NCBI RefSeq assembly: GCF_900106925.1
Contig: NZ_FNNZ01000003.1
Coordinates: forward strand, 62,001 to 126,000
Direction: 5' to 3'
DNA: 64,000 bases
DNA from: Thiocapsa roseopersicina
GTDB lineage: Bacteria > Pseudomonadota > Gammaproteobacteria > Chromatiales > Chromatiaceae
The notes beneath the pieces are model-generated. The model saw only the letters and a list, made by a program, of their open reading frames with translations, had not been told where the DNA came from and did no database searches. Positions 28,808 through 39,309 of this stretch are shown in pieces; position 1 is the stretch's first letter; every line of letters starts with the position of its first letter. Position numbers and translations under genes: made by a program.

Positions 28808-30091
28808 ATGGTCCCGAATCAGAACAGCGTCTGTTTTCGCAATATGCACCTTGCTGCGACGACTCGGCATACCTTGGATGCCTATCGCAGCCTCGGCGGC
28901 TATGTGCAGTGGGAGAAGATCCTGCGCGAGCGTCCGGACCCGGCCGACATCATCGAAGAGATCAAGCTCTCGGCGCTGCGTGGTCGCGGCGGTGCAGGCT
29001 TTCCGACTGGTCTGAAGTGGAGCTTCATGCCGCGCAACGCTCCGGGCCAAAAATACATCGTCTGCAACTCCGACGAGGGCGAGCCCGGGACCTGCAAGGA
29101 TCGCGACATCCTGCGCTACAACCCGCATCAGTTGATCGAGGGCATGGCGATCGCCGGCTACTGTATCGGCGCGACGGTCGGCTACAACTATATCCGCGGC
29201 GAGTTCTACGAGCCGATCCAACGGTGCGAGGAGGCCATTCGCGAGGCTTACGCGGCGGGTTTGTTGGGCAAGGACATCCAGGGTTCGGGCGTCGATTTCG
29301 ACCTCTACAACCATCTCGGTGCCGGTGCCTACATCTGCGGCGAGGAGACCGCACTCCTGGAATCGATCGAGGGTAAGAAGGGACAGCCGCGCTTCAAGCC
29401 GCCGTTTCCGGCCCAGTTCGGTCTCTACGGGCGTCCGACCACCATCAACAACACCGAGTCGCTGGCCTCGATCCCGGTCATCCTGGAGAAGGGCGGGCAG
29501 TGGTTCCTCGCGCAGGGGCGCCCGAACAACGGCGGCCCCAAGCTCTTCTCCGTGACCGGGCATGTCGCTCGACCGGACAACTTCGAGGTTCCGCTCGGCA
29601 CGCCCTTCCGGGATCTGCTGGAGCTGGCCGGCGGGATGAAGGACGGTCGTGCGCTCAAGGCCGTGATCCCCGGCGGGTCATCCGTTCCGGTGGTGCCCGG
29701 CGACGTCATGATGGATGTGGACATGGATTACGATTCGATCGCCAAGGCCGGCTCAATGCTGGGCTCGGGCGCCGTGATCGTGATCGCCGAGGGGACCTGC
29801 ATGGTCAAGGTCCTGCACAACCTGTCGCACTTCTACATGCACGAGTCCTGCGGTCAGTGCACACCCTGCCGCGAAGGCACCGGCTGGCTGGAGCGTGTGC
29901 TGCGCCGCATCCTGGACGGCAAGGGCCGGCCGGGCGATCTGGATCTGCTCGACAGTGTTGCGGGTCGGATCGGCGGGCGCACCATCTGCGCCCTGGGCGA
30001 TGCCGCGGCGATGCCGGTGCAGAGCTTTCTCAAGCATTACCGACACGAATTCGAGCACCTGATCGAGCACGGCCAAAGCATGGCAGCCTAG
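28808..30091 (+). CDS. nuoF: NADH-quinone oxidoreductase subunit F
   Basis: A 427-residue flavoprotein that binds NADH, FMN and cluster N3. It has [15 protein letters not shown] (NADH site), the FMN-binding [29 protein letters not shown], and the N3 ligands in [16 protein letters not shown] with a later Cys in [10 protein letters not shown]. It is the electron entry point of complex I, four bases after nuoE. A 161-base gap without a gene precedes nuoG. Confidence 0.97.
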   Translation: MVPNQNSVCFRNMHLAATTRHTLDAYRSLGGYVQWEKILRERPDPADIIEEIKLSALRGRGGAGFPTGLKWSFMPRNAPGQKYIVCNSDEGEPGTCKDRDILRYNPHQLIEGMAIAGYCIGATVGYNYIRGEFYEPIQRCEEAIREAYAAGLLGKDIQGSGVDFDLYNHLGAGAYICGEETALLESIEGKKGQPRFKPPFPAQFGLYGRPTTINNTESLASIPVILEKGGQWFLAQGRPNNGGPKLFSVTGHVARPDNFEVPLGTPFRDLLELAGGMKDGRALKAVIPGGSSVPVVPGDVMMDVDMDYDSIAKAGSMLGSGAVIVIAEGTCMVKVLHNLSHFYMHESCGQCTPCREGTGWLERVLRRILDGKGRPGDLDLLDSVAGRIGGRTICALGDAAAMPVQSFLKHYRHEFEHLIEHGQSMAA

Positions 30092-30252
30092 ACCTGCGGC
30101 CTGATCCGAATTGGGGCGTGCGCGGCTCGCCGTCGTCGCCCCGGAATCGCAAACTTGTAGAATGGCCCCGTTCGCGCGAGCGAGCAGGTCCGAGAACGCG
30201 CGCCGAAGCGGTGCGCGACACCCGGCCCACGGGCGCCGATCGAGAGAGCTGA

Positions 30253-32655
30253 ATGACGGACAAGATCACGATCGAGATCGACGGCCGCACCTGCGAAGCG
30301 GCGCCGGGAGAGATGATCATCGCGGTCGCGGACCGCGTGGGGATCATCATCCCGCGTTTCTGCTATCACAAGAAGCTGTCGATCGCGGCCAACTGCCGCA
30401 TGTGCCTGGTCGAGGCGGAGCAGGGCGGTCGTCCTTTTCCCAAGCCGGTGCCGGCGTGTGCCACGCCCGTCGGCGCGGGGATGAAGGTCCAGACGCGCTC
30501 GCCCAAGGCCATCGATGCCCAGCAGGGGACGATGGAGTTCCTGCTCATCAACCATCCGCTCGACTGTCCGATCTGCGACCAGGGCGGCGAATGCGAGCTG
30601 CAGGATGTGGCGATGGGCTACGGCGGCGACGTCTCGCGCTTCGCCGAGCGCAAGCGGGTCGTGAAGGACGAGGATCTCGGTCCGCTCATCGCCACCGACA
30701 TGACCCGCTGCATCCATTGCACCCGCTGCGTGCGCTTCGGTGCCGAGATCGCGGGTGTGCGTGAGCTCGGCGCCACGGGTCGCGGTGAAGACATGCGTAT
30801 CGGGACCTTCGTCGCCCACACCGTGAGTCATGAGCTCTCCGGCAACATCATCGATCTCTGTCCGGTCGGCGCACTCACCTCCAAGCCTTACCGCTTCACC
30901 GCGCGGGCTTGGGAGCTGACCGACGCCGACAGCATCGCCCCGCACGACGGGGTCGGCTCGAACATCCGTCTGCATGTGCGCGGCGGTCGGGTCATGCGGG
31001 TGCATCCGCGCGACAACGAGGCGGTGAACGAGACCTGGATCTCGGACCGCGACCGCTTCAGCTACGAGGGTCTGAACTCCGAAGACCGCCTGACCGCGCC
31101 CATGATCAAGACCGACGGGGTCTGGCGCGAGGTCGAGTGGCAAGAGGCATTGACCCTGGTCGCCGAGCGTCTGAAGGCCGCCGATGCGAGCCGTATGGGC
31201 TGGCTGATGGCCCCGAACGCGACGCTCGAAGAGCTCTATCTGGCGCAGCGGGTCGCACGCGGCTTGGGTTGCGCCAATATCGATCATCGGCTGCGCCAAC
31301 AGGACTTCAGCGGCGATGACGCCGATCCGATGCTGCCTTGGCTGGGCTTGCCGATCGCCGATCTGGAGACCCGCGAGGCGATCCTCCTGATCGGTACAGA
31401 GATTCGCCAAGAGCAGCCGCTGCTCGCCCATCGCATCCGCAAGGCCGCGCTGGAGGGTGCGACCGTTGCCTGCGTGAATCCCCTGACCCTGGCGCTGACC
31501 CATCCCGCCCGGCAGCTGGTCGGGACGCCGGCGCAGATGGTCATGGATCTCGCGGCGATCGCCAAGGCCTTGGGCGATACCGGGTCCGGTACACTCAAGA
31601 CCGTCATCGGGTCGGCGACGCCGGGCGATGCTCATCAGTCCATCGCCGACGCGCTGCGTGCTGCCGGGGAGAAGTCTACCGGCGTTGTGTTGCTGGGTGC
31701 GCTGGCCACCGCACACCCGGACTATGCCTTGCTCAAGGCGCTGGCCTATCGGATCGGTGAGCTGAGCGGCGCCGTCGTGGGTTTTCTGCCGGCAGCGGCA
31801 AACAGTGTCGGCGCATATCTGGCCGGTGCCGTGCCGCAGGGGCTGCCCGGCGGCCGGCCTGCCGAGCCGAGGGGCCTCGGGCTGGGCGAGATGCTGAGCA
31901 CGCCGCCGAGCACGCTGGTCCTCTGGGGCTTGGAGCCGGATCGGGACCTCATCGACCCCGCGCGGGCGATGGCCATGTGCGAGGCGGCCGATCTGGTGAT
32001 TGCCTGCTCCGCATTCCGCTCACCGTCGCTCGAAGCCGTTGCCGACGTGCTGCTTCCGATCGGGGCCTTCGCCGAGACCTCCGGGACCTTCGTCAACGCG
32101 GGCGGCCTCCGGCAGCGGTTTCAGGGTGCGGTCGCGCCGCCCGGCGAGGCCCGTCCCGGCTGGAAGGTGCTGCGCGTGTTGGGCAATCTGCTGGATCTTC
32201 CGGGCTTCGAGTATCGGGATGCGGCACAGGTGCGCGACGAGCTTGACGGGCTGTGCGGCGATGCCGTACTCGACAACGCACGGCGCGGGGATTATCCGAC
32301 GGCGACACCCGGAACGACCGCCGGCCTGATGCGGCTCGGGAGCGTGCCCATCTATGCGCTGGATCCGCTGGTCCGACGGGCTCCGGCCCTGCAGCGCACA
32401 CCCGTGCAGGGTGCGGCCTTCGGTGTCTATCTGCATCCGGAGCAGGCGCGTGGCGATGGACTGATTGCCGATCAGACGGTCTTGATCATTCAGAACGGCC
32501 ACGAGGTCGAGGCCAATGTCTTTCTGGACGACGCGATTGCGATGGGCTGTGCGCGGATCCCGGCAGCCGTGACCGGAAGCGGGCGGCTGGGTGCGCAGAT
32601 CGGCCCGGTCGAGATCAGGCCGTGGTTCGGCGAGACGGGCAGCGAGGCGGGATGA
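30253..32655 (+). CDS. nuoG: NADH-quinone oxidoreductase subunit G
   Basis: An 800-residue 75-kDa-type subunit with several iron-sulfur clusters. The N-terminal ferredoxin domain has [14 protein letters not shown]; then come [18 protein letters not shown] and [11 protein letters not shown], followed by a molybdopterin-oxidoreductase-like domain without a cofactor. It is shorter than E. coli NuoG (~908) and in the mitochondrial-like size range. nuoH starts seven bases after the stop. Confidence 0.96.
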   Translation: MTDKITIEIDGRTCEAAPGEMIIAVADRVGIIIPRFCYHKKLSIAANCRMCLVEAEQGGRPFPKPVPACATPVGAGMKVQTRSPKAIDAQQGTMEFLLINHPLDCPICDQGGECELQDVAMGYGGDVSRFAERKRVVKDEDLGPLIATDMTRCIHCTRCVRFGAEIAGVRELGATGRGEDMRIGTFVAHTVSHELSGNIIDLCPVGALTSKPYRFTARAWELTDADSIAPHDGVGSNIRLHVRGGRVMRVHPRDNEAVNETWISDRDRFSYEGLNSEDRLTAPMIKTDGVWREVEWQEALTLVAERLKAADASRMGWLMAPNATLEELYLAQRVARGLGCANIDHRLRQQDFSGDDADPMLPWLGLPIADLETREAILLIGTEIRQEQPLLAHRIRKAALEGATVACVNPLTLALTHPARQLVGTPAQMVMDLAAIAKALGDTGSGTLKTVIGSATPGDAHQSIADALRAAGEKSTGVVLLGALATAHPDYALLKALAYRIGELSGAVVGFLPAAANSVGAYLAGAVPQGLPGGRPAEPRGLGLGEMLSTPPSTLVLWGLEPDRDLIDPARAMAMCEAADLVIACSAFRSPSLEAVADVLLPIGAFAETSGTFVNAGGLRQRFQGAVAPPGEARPGWKVLRVLGNLLDLPGFEYRDAAQVRDELDGLCGDAVLDNARRGDYPTATPGTTAGLMRLGSVPIYALDPLVRRAPALQRTPVQGAAFGVYLHPEQARGDGLIADQTVLIIQNGHEVEANVFLDDAIAMGCARIPAAVTGSGRLGAQIGPVEIRPWFGETGSEAG

Positions 32656-32662
32656 ATCAACG

Positions 32663-33697
32663 ATGATCGAACTATGGAACGCGCTTCCCGTGGTGATCCA
32701 GATCCTGATCAAGATCATCGCAATCGTCCTGCCGCTCCTTGGCATGGTGGCCTATTACACCTTGGCCGAGCGCAAGGTGATCGGTTACATCCAGGTCCGC
32801 ATCGGGCCGAACCGAGTCGGCTGGCGCGGCTCGCTTCAGCCGATCGCGGATGCGGTCAAGCTGATGATGAAGGAGATCGTCATCCCGACGAAGGCCGACA
32901 AGGTCCTGTTCCTGTTGGCGCCGATGATTGCAATCGCGCCGGCCTTGGCCGCTTGGGCGGTGTTCCCCTTCGACGAAGGTCTGGTGCTGGCCGACATCAA
33001 TGCCGGCTTGCTCTATCTGCTTGCGCTGACCTCGCTCGGTGTCTACGGCATCATCATCGCGGGTTGGGCGTCGAACTCGAAATATGCCCTGCTCGGCGCC
33101 ATGCGCTCGGCGGCCCAGATCGTCGCCTACGAGATCGCGATGGGCTTTGCGCTGGTCGGTGTCCTGGTCGCCGCCGGGAGCCTGAATCTGGGCGCGATCG
33201 TCGCGGCGCAAGAGGGCAACCTTCTGACCTGGTTCTGGCTGCCGTTGCTGCCCTTGTTCGGCGTCTATCTGATCTCGGGGATCGCCGAGACCAACCGCGC
33301 GCCCTTCGACGTCGCCGAAGGCGAGTCGGAAATCGTCGCCGGTTTCCATGTCGAGTATTCCGGGATGGCCTTCGCGGTCTTCTTCCTCGCCGAATACGCG
33401 AACATGATCCTCATCTCGGCGCTCTCGGCACTGCTCTTCATGGGAGGCTGGCTCTCGCCTTTCCCGCAGGCATGGATCGAAGGCATCGCGATCCTGGGTG
33501 ACGGCTTCCATTGGCTGTTGCTCAAGACCTTCTTCTTTATGTTCGTATTCTTGTGGTTACGGGCGACCTTCCCACGCTATCGCTACGACCAGATCATGCG
33601 TCTGGGTTGGAAGGTCTTCATCCCGATCACGATCGTCTGGATCCTGGTGGTGGCGCTTGCGGTTCTCGCCGAGCTGCCCCCTTGGTGGTCCGCCTGA
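32663..33697 (+). CDS. nuoH: NADH-quinone oxidoreductase subunit H
   Basis: A 344-residue membrane subunit with about eight helices that joins the peripheral arm to the proton pump. Diagnostic segments are [34 protein letters not shown], and [20 protein letters not shown], whose acidic loop forms part of the quinone cavity. The start at 32663 is used because the earlier frame overlaps nuoG. Confidence 0.97.
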   Translation: MIELWNALPVVIQILIKIIAIVLPLLGMVAYYTLAERKVIGYIQVRIGPNRVGWRGSLQPIADAVKLMMKEIVIPTKADKVLFLLAPMIAIAPALAAWAVFPFDEGLVLADINAGLLYLLALTSLGVYGIIIAGWASNSKYALLGAMRSAAQIVAYEIAMGFALVGVLVAAGSLNLGAIVAAQEGNLLTWFWLPLLPLFGVYLISGIAETNRAPFDVAEGESEIVAGFHVEYSGMAFAVFFLAEYANMILISALSALLFMGGWLSPFPQAWIEGIAILGDGFHWLLLKTFFFMFVFLWLRATFPRYRYDQIMRLGWKVFIPITIVWILVVALAVLAELPPWWSA

Positions 33698-33711
33698 CCC
33701 GGAGACGACCG

Positions 33712-34203
33712 ATGCTGAAAGCCACACGCGAATATCTCCAAAGCCTTTTGATGGTCGAGCTCTTCAAGGGCTTGAGCCTAACCGGCGCTTATCTGTTCAA
33801 GCGCAAGTTTACGGTTCAGTACCCGGAGGAGAAGGCCCCGATCTCGCCGCGTTTTCGCGGCCTGCATGCCTTGCGGCGCTATCCCAACGGCGAGGAGCGC
33901 TGTATCGCCTGCAAACTCTGCGAGGCGGTCTGCCCGGCACTGGCCATCACGATCGAGGCCGAGCCGCGCGAGGACGGATCCAGACGGACGACGCGATACG
34001 ACATCGACCTCTTCAAGTGCATCTATTGCGGCTTTTGCGAAGAGTCTTGCCCGGTGGACTCGATCGTCGAGACCGGGGTGTACGAGTATCACTTCGAGAA
34101 TCGCGGCGAGAACATCATGACCAAGGAGAAGCTCCTTGCGATCGGGGACAAATACGAGGCGGATATCGCCGCGGCACGCGCCGCGGATGCGCCTTACCGC
34201 TGA
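33712..34203 (+). CDS. nuoI: NADH-quinone oxidoreductase subunit I
   Basis: A 163-residue ferredoxin-like subunit with clusters N6a and N6b. The two motifs are [16 protein letters not shown] and [16 protein letters not shown]. Electrons pass from NuoG through here to N2 in NuoB. The start at 33712 is downstream of a GGAGACG; the longer frame is within nuoH. A 211-base gap without a gene follows before nuoJ. Confidence 0.97.
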   Translation: MLKATREYLQSLLMVELFKGLSLTGAYLFKRKFTVQYPEEKAPISPRFRGLHALRRYPNGEERCIACKLCEAVCPALAITIEAEPREDGSRRTTRYDIDLFKCIYCGFCEESCPVDSIVETGVYEYHFENRGENIMTKEKLLAIGDKYEADIAAARAADAPYR

Positions 34204-34414
34204 GCGCGATGGTCGCAGGGGTGCGGCCGGCTGTGCAGGATCGCCCGAAGAGACGGGCATGTCATGCGCGGGGCTTCGGGGCTTTCGTCGATCCGCGTGC
34301 GGCGCGTCGGGGCTCTATCGATCGGGTGGCAATCAGAGCGCGATCAGGCGCCGATCGGGCACTCGGTCGGCGCTCATTTGGCCATTGCGGCTAACCAAGG
34401 CATTCGGATGAATC

Positions 34415-35068
34415 ATGGGCTTTGAAAAATTCCTCTTTTATGTCTTCGCGGCCATAACCCTAGTCGCTGCAGGGATGGTGATCACGCGTCGCAACCCGGT
34501 CCACGCCGTCCTCTATCTGGTGCTGGCCTTCATCAGCAGCGCGGCCCTCTGGATCCTACTCGAAGCGGAGTTCCTCGGGATCGTGCTGGTTCTGGTCTAT
34601 GTCGGCGCGGTCATGGTGCTCTTCCTCTTCGTGGTCATGATGCTCGATGTCGATATCGCGACACTGCGCGCGGGCTTTATTCGCTATTTGCCGATCGGTG
34701 CGCTGATTGCGGTCGTGCTTGCCCTCGAGATCTTCCTGATCGTCGGGCCGGCCAACTTCGGATTGCAGCAGTTCCCGTCGCCCGTGCCGGCGGGCCCCGA
34801 CGTGAGCAATACCGAAGAGCTCGGTCTGCTGCTGTACACCCTTTATGTCTATCCGTTCGAGATCGCTGCCGTCATCCTCCTTGTCGCCATTGTCGCCGCG
34901 ATTCGCTTGACCCTGCGTCGTCGGCCGGATACCAAGTATATGGATCCCGCGAAGCAGGTCAGAGTCAAGAAGGGTCCGGACCGGATTCGTATCGTCAAGA
35001 TGCCTTCCGAGAGTACCGCGGTTCCGGCCGTCGCTGCCTCGGCTGCACCACAGGAATCGACCGAATGA
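34415..35068 (+). CDS. nuoJ: NADH-quinone oxidoreductase subunit J
   Basis: A 217-residue subunit with about five membrane helices and a charged C-terminal tail. The family segment [15 protein letters not shown] near the N-terminus and the strand [20 protein letters not shown] (pi-bulge helix, Glu) are present. The stop overlaps the nuoK start (ATGA). The 50-residue Ala/Pro-rich tail after residue 170 is longer than usual. Confidence 0.95.
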   Translation: MGFEKFLFYVFAAITLVAAGMVITRRNPVHAVLYLVLAFISSAALWILLEAEFLGIVLVLVYVGAVMVLFLFVVMMLDVDIATLRAGFIRYLPIGALIAVVLALEIFLIVGPANFGLQQFPSPVPAGPDVSNTEELGLLLYTLYVYPFEIAAVILLVAIVAAIRLTLRRRPDTKYMDPAKQVRVKKGPDRIRIVKMPSESTAVPAVAASAAPQESTE

Positions 35069-35370
35069 TCGCGCTCTCAGACTATCTGATCCTGGCCGCA
35101 GGGCTCTTCATGCTGGCGGTCGCGGGGATCTTCCTGAACCGCAAGAACGTCATCCTGCTGCTGATGTGCATCGAGCTGATGCTGCTCGCGGTGAATATGA
35201 ACTTCGTCGCCTTTTCCCATTTTCTCGGGGATATGACGGGACAGGTCTTCGTTTTCTTCATCCTGACGGTGGCGGCGGCGGAGGCTGCGATCGGGCTTGC
35301 GATCCTGGTGGTGCTTTTCCGTAATCGGCAGACGATCAACGTGGAGGATCTGGACAGCCTCAAGGGATAG
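35065..35370 (+). CDS. nuoK: NADH-quinone oxidoreductase subunit K
   Basis: A 101-residue three-helix subunit (MrpC-like). Conserved Glu residues lie in [19 protein letters not shown] and in [17 protein letters not shown], both in the central proton-pathway axis of complex I. Overlaps nuoJ by four bases; a 75-base gap leads to nuoL. Confidence 0.97.
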   Translation: MIALSDYLILAAGLFMLAVAGIFLNRKNVILLLMCIELMLLAVNMNFVAFSHFLGDMTGQVFVFFILTVAAAEAAIGLAILVVLFRNRQTINVEDLDSLKG

Positions 35371-35445
35371 CGCGGACGGCGTCAACGCGTCTGCGTGACT
35401 GGCGGGTCGATCCGGATCACATCAAGCGAGAGAGCGAACTAAACA

Positions 35446-37452
35446 GTGGAAAACGTCTACCTGACCATCGTGCTTGCGCCACTCCTGGGCGCCATCATTG
35501 CCGGCTTTTTCGGCGGCCGAATCGGCCGGCAGGGCGCACATGCGGTGACCATCGCCGGCGTCGGGCTCTCCACGGCGCTGTCGCTCATGGTGCTCGCGCG
35601 ATTCATCTGGGGTGATCTGCCGGTCTACAATGAGGCCGTCTACACCTGGATGGTCTCGGACGGGATCCGCTTCGAGGTGGGTTTCCTGGTCGATCGGCTC
35701 ACGGCGCTCATGATGGCGACCGTAACCTTCGTCTCCTTGATGGTCCATATCTATACGATCGGCTACATGGCCGACGACGAGCACAACTGGCCGAAAGGCG
35801 CGCTGACCGGCAAGAACAGTTATCAGCGGTTCTTCAGCTACATCTCGCTCTTCACCTTCTCCATGCTGATGTTGGTCATGTCCAACAACTTTATGCAGCT
35901 CTTCTTCGGTTGGGAAGCGGTGGGTCTCGTCTCTTATCTGCTGATCGGCTTCTGGTCGACGCGCGAGACGGCGATCTTCGCCAATATGAAGGCCTTCCTG
36001 GTCAACCGCGTCGGCGACTTCGGCTTTATCCTCGGTATTGCCGCGGTGGGTATGTACTTCAACAGCATGGACTATGTCGAGGTCTTCGCCGCGGCGCCCG
36101 CGCATGCCGAGACGCAGGTTGCGCTGTTCGGCGGCGTTTCGCTTATGACCCTGATCTGCATCCTGCTCTTCATCGGTGCCATGGGCAAATCCGCACAGGT
36201 CCCTTTGCATGTGTGGCTGCCGGACTCGATGGAAGGCCCCACGCCCATCTCGGCCTTGATTCACGCCGCGACCATGGTCACTGCCGGTGTCTTCATGGTG
36301 GCGCGCATGTCGCCGCTGTTCGAGATGTCGGAGACGGCGCTCAGCTTTATTCTCATCATCGGCGCGACCACGGCGTTCTTCATGGGCCTGATCGGTCTGG
36401 TGCAGAACGACATCAAGCGTGTGGTCGCCTATTCGACCCTCTCGCAGCTCGGTTATATGGTCACGGCGCTCGGCGCCTCGGCCTATGCCGCCGGGATGTT
36501 CCATCTGATGACCCACGCCTTCTTCAAGGCGCTGCTGTTCCTGGCCGCCGGCTCGGTGATCATCGCCCTGCATCACAAGCAGGACATCCGCGAGATGGGC
36601 GGCCTGCGTCGTTACATGCCGATCACCTGGATCACCGCGTTGATTGGCTCGCTGGCCCTGATCGGCTTCCCTGCCTTCTCCGGCTTTTTCTCGAAGGACG
36701 CCATCATCGAGGCGGTGGGGCATTCGACGCTCTACGGCTCCGGGTATGCCTCGCTCCTGCTGACTATCGGCGTCTTCGTCACGGCGCTCTACAGTTTCCG
36801 CATGTATTTCCTGGTCTTCCACGGCAAGCCGCGGATGGACAAGCACACCCGGCACCATCTGCACGAGACCCCGTGGGTGGTCACCTTGCCGCTGGTGCTG
36901 CTGGCGATCCCCTCGGTGGTGCTCGGCTGGCTGGTCGTCGAGCCGCTGTTGGTGACCAATTGGTTCGCGACCGGCGACTGGAACCCCATCGTCGTGGCGC
37001 CCGAGCACGACACCCTGCAGACGCTGCGCGAGCATTGGCACGGCCAGTGGGCCTTCGTCCTGCACGGCATGACCATGCCGCCCTTCTTCCTTGCGATGGG
37101 TGGTTTGCTCCTGGCGGCTGTCGTCTGGTGGTTCACCTTCGCGAAGAATCCGAAGATCGACGATCAGCTGCAGGCGATGGGCGGCCCTGTGACCAAGGTC
37201 CTGCAGTCCAAATACGGGTTCGACGACTTCAATCAGAAGGTCTTCGCCGGCGGAAGCCGAATGCTCGGGCGGGTGCTCTGGCTCGGCGGCGATCGCGCCA
37301 TCATCGACGACGGCGTGGTCAACGGATCGGCGCATCGGGTTGCGGCGCTGGCGCAGCGCGCGCGGCACCTGCAGACCGGTTACCTCTATCACTACGCGAT
37401 TGCGATGATCGTCGGGCTCGTCGGGCTCTTGACGATCTTCGTCGTGCTCTAA
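35446..37452 (+). CDS. nuoL: NADH-quinone oxidoreductase subunit L
   Basis: A 668-residue antiporter-like pump subunit beginning at a GTG (35446). Typical segments include FFGWEAVGLVSYLLIGFW, MGKSAQVPLHVWLPDSMEGP, SALIHAATMVTAGVFM and the Lys-containing QNDIKRVVAYSTLSQLGYM. The C-terminal lateral helix and final membrane segment are present. Largest membrane subunit and distal proton pump. Confidence 0.97.
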   Translation: MENVYLTIVLAPLLGAIIAGFFGGRIGRQGAHAVTIAGVGLSTALSLMVLARFIWGDLPVYNEAVYTWMVSDGIRFEVGFLVDRLTALMMATVTFVSLMVHIYTIGYMADDEHNWPKGALTGKNSYQRFFSYISLFTFSMLMLVMSNNFMQLFFGWEAVGLVSYLLIGFWSTRETAIFANMKAFLVNRVGDFGFILGIAAVGMYFNSMDYVEVFAAAPAHAETQVALFGGVSLMTLICILLFIGAMGKSAQVPLHVWLPDSMEGPTPISALIHAATMVTAGVFMVARMSPLFEMSETALSFILIIGATTAFFMGLIGLVQNDIKRVVAYSTLSQLGYMVTALGASAYAAGMFHLMTHAFFKALLFLAAGSVIIALHHKQDIREMGGLRRYMPITWITALIGSLALIGFPAFSGFFSKDAIIEAVGHSTLYGSGYASLLLTIGVFVTALYSFRMYFLVFHGKPRMDKHTRHHLHETPWVVTLPLVLLAIPSVVLGWLVVEPLLVTNWFATGDWNPIVVAPEHDTLQTLREHWHGQWAFVLHGMTMPPFFLAMGGLLLAAVVWWFTFAKNPKIDDQLQAMGGPVTKVLQSKYGFDDFNQKVFAGGSRMLGRVLWLGGDRAIIDDGVVNGSAHRVAALAQRARHLQTGYLYHYAIAMIVGLVGLLTIFVVL

Positions 37453-37471
37453 GCGGAAGGAGACGCCCCGC

Positions 37472-39052
37472 ATGTACGAGTTCCCTCTCCTGACGCTGGT
37501 CATTTGGTTGCCGATCATCGGCGGTATCGCCGTGCTGGCGAGCGGCGACCGAGGCTCAGACATCTCCAAGTGGATCGCGCTCGCCTTCGCGATCCTGACC
37601 TTCGCGATCAGCCTCGGCCTTTGGACGGGTTTCGACGCCGGCAGCGGGCAGATGCAGTTCGTGGAGCGTGCGGCCTGGATCCCGACCTTCAATGTCGAGT
37701 ACTACCTCGGCGTCGACGGCATCTCCATGCCGCTGATCATCCTGACGACCTTCATCACCATCTTCGTGATCATCGCGGGCTGGGATGTCATCACCTATAA
37801 GCCGTCGCATTACATGGCGGCCTTCCTGATCATGGAAGGCGTGATGGTCGGCGTCTTCTCGGCGCTCGACGCCATCCTCTTCTATGTCTTCTGGGAGGCG
37901 ATGCTGATCCCGATGTTCATCATCATCGGGGTCTGGGGCGGACCGAATCGGGTCTATGCGACCATCAAGTTCTTCCTCTATACCTTCTTCGGCTCGGTCT
38001 TCATGCTGGTCGCGCTGATCTACATGTACTTCCAGGCCGACAGCTTCAGCATCCTCGATTTCCACGATCTGGAGCTGGGCATGACCGCCCAGATCCTGAT
38101 CTTCGTCGCCTTCCTGCTTGCCTTCGCGGTGAAGGTGCCGATGTTCCCGGTCCACACCTGGCTGCCGGACGCGCATGTCGAGGCGCCGACCGGCGGGTCG
38201 GTGATCCTGGCCGCCATCATGCTGAAGATCGGCGGCTACGGGTTCCTGCGCTTCTCCATGCCGATCACGCCGGACGCCAGTGCCTCGCTCGATTGGATGA
38301 TCATTGCGCTGTCCCTGATTGCAGTGGTCTACATCGGATTCGTGGCCCTGGTTCAGCAGGACATGAAGAAGCTGATCGCCTATTCGTCGATCGCGCACAT
38401 GGGTTTCGTGACACTCGGCTTCTTTATCGTCTTCACCATCATTCGCAACCCGGAGGTCGCCGGCGGGGCGGTGATGGGGATCGAGGGCGGAATGGTGCAG
38501 ATGATCTCGCACGGATTCATCTCGGGCGCGCTCTTCCTCTGTGTGGGCGTGCTCTATGACCGCGTGCATTCGCGCGAGATCGCCGACTACGGCGGTGTCA
38601 TCAATACGATGCCCTGGTTCGGTGCCTTCGTCGTCTTTTTCGCGATGGCCAATGCGGGCCTGCCCGGAACCTCCGGTTTCGTCGGCGAGTTTATGGTGAT
38701 CCTTGCAACCTTCCGGGCCGATTTCTGGTGGGCCTTCCTGGCTGCGACCACGCTGATCCTTGCTGCGGCCTTTACCCTCTGGATGGTCAAGCGGGTCATC
38801 TTCGGCGAGGTGAAGAACGAGAAGGTGGCCGGGCTGCAGGATCTCAATGGCCGCGAGACATTGAATCTCGGAGTGCTGGCCGTCGCGGTCTTGGCCCTCG
38901 GGATCTGGCCTGCGCCCTTGATGGAGGTGATGCACGCCTCGGTCGAGAACCTGGTCGCCCATGTCGGCGAGTGCAAGCTGCCGGCCTCCGAGGCGGCGGA
39001 CTGCGTCCTTGCGGTGCCCGCATCCGTGGCCGGTCTGACTGAACAGCCCTAA
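37472..39052 (+). CDS. nuoM: NADH-quinone oxidoreductase subunit M
   Basis: A 526-residue antiporter-like subunit with ~14 helices. Key segments are FYVFWEAMLIPMFIIIGVWG (Glu144-type), FAVKVPMFPVHTWLPDAHVE, and QQDMKKLIAYSSIAHMGFV. Ends before repeat copy 3, which separates it from nuoN. Pumps protons together with NuoL and NuoN. Confidence 0.97.
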   Translation: MYEFPLLTLVIWLPIIGGIAVLASGDRGSDISKWIALAFAILTFAISLGLWTGFDAGSGQMQFVERAAWIPTFNVEYYLGVDGISMPLIILTTFITIFVIIAGWDVITYKPSHYMAAFLIMEGVMVGVFSALDAILFYVFWEAMLIPMFIIIGVWGGPNRVYATIKFFLYTFFGSVFMLVALIYMYFQADSFSILDFHDLELGMTAQILIFVAFLLAFAVKVPMFPVHTWLPDAHVEAPTGGSVILAAIMLKIGGYGFLRFSMPITPDASASLDWMIIALSLIAVVYIGFVALVQQDMKKLIAYSSIAHMGFVTLGFFIVFTIIRNPEVAGGAVMGIEGGMVQMISHGFISGALFLCVGVLYDRVHSREIADYGGVINTMPWFGAFVVFFAMANAGLPGTSGFVGEFMVILATFRADFWWAFLAATTLILAAAFTLWMVKRVIFGEVKNEKVAGLQDLNGRETLNLGVLAVAVLALGIWPAPLMEVMHASVENLVAHVGECKLPASEAADCVLAVPASVAGLTEQP

Positions 39053-39101
39053 AGATGTGTTTGGGGCTGCGCTCGGGGATGCGCTCCGGCGCGGGTCTCA
39101 C

Positions 39102-39296
39102 TTAAACCGCGTCCAGAGTGAAATGCGTCATTTTCATGTTGTATCGGGCCCAAGGATTTTTCCGGCCTTTGTGGGGACGCGGTTTAACCTTTAATATTTT
39201 TTAATACTTTAAACCGCGCCGGCTCCGACAGTTTCCGGAGCTGGCGTGGCCAAGCCAATCCGCCAAACGACGCATGCCGCACCGGGCGCGGTTTAA
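39102..39296 (+). repeat. Paired interspersed repeat, copy 3, between nuoM and nuoN
   Basis: Module A (39102-39187) lies between a perfect 13-base inverted pair, TTAAACCGCGTCC / GGACGCGGTTTAA. After a 21-nt AT-rich spacer comes module B (39209-39296) with TTAAACCGCGCC / GGGCGCGGTTTAA. It fills almost the whole nuoM-nuoN gap; the nuoN ATG is 13 bases beyond the end. Confidence 0.92.
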
Positions 39297-39309
39297 TCGG
39301 AATTCTCAC

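Noticed and set aside
35422-37692. A 756-codon open frame opposite nuoL and nuoM
   Set aside because: It is an antisense shadow caused by high GC at third positions; its translation is His/Arg/Glu-rich and shows no family, while nuoL and nuoM are plainly coding.
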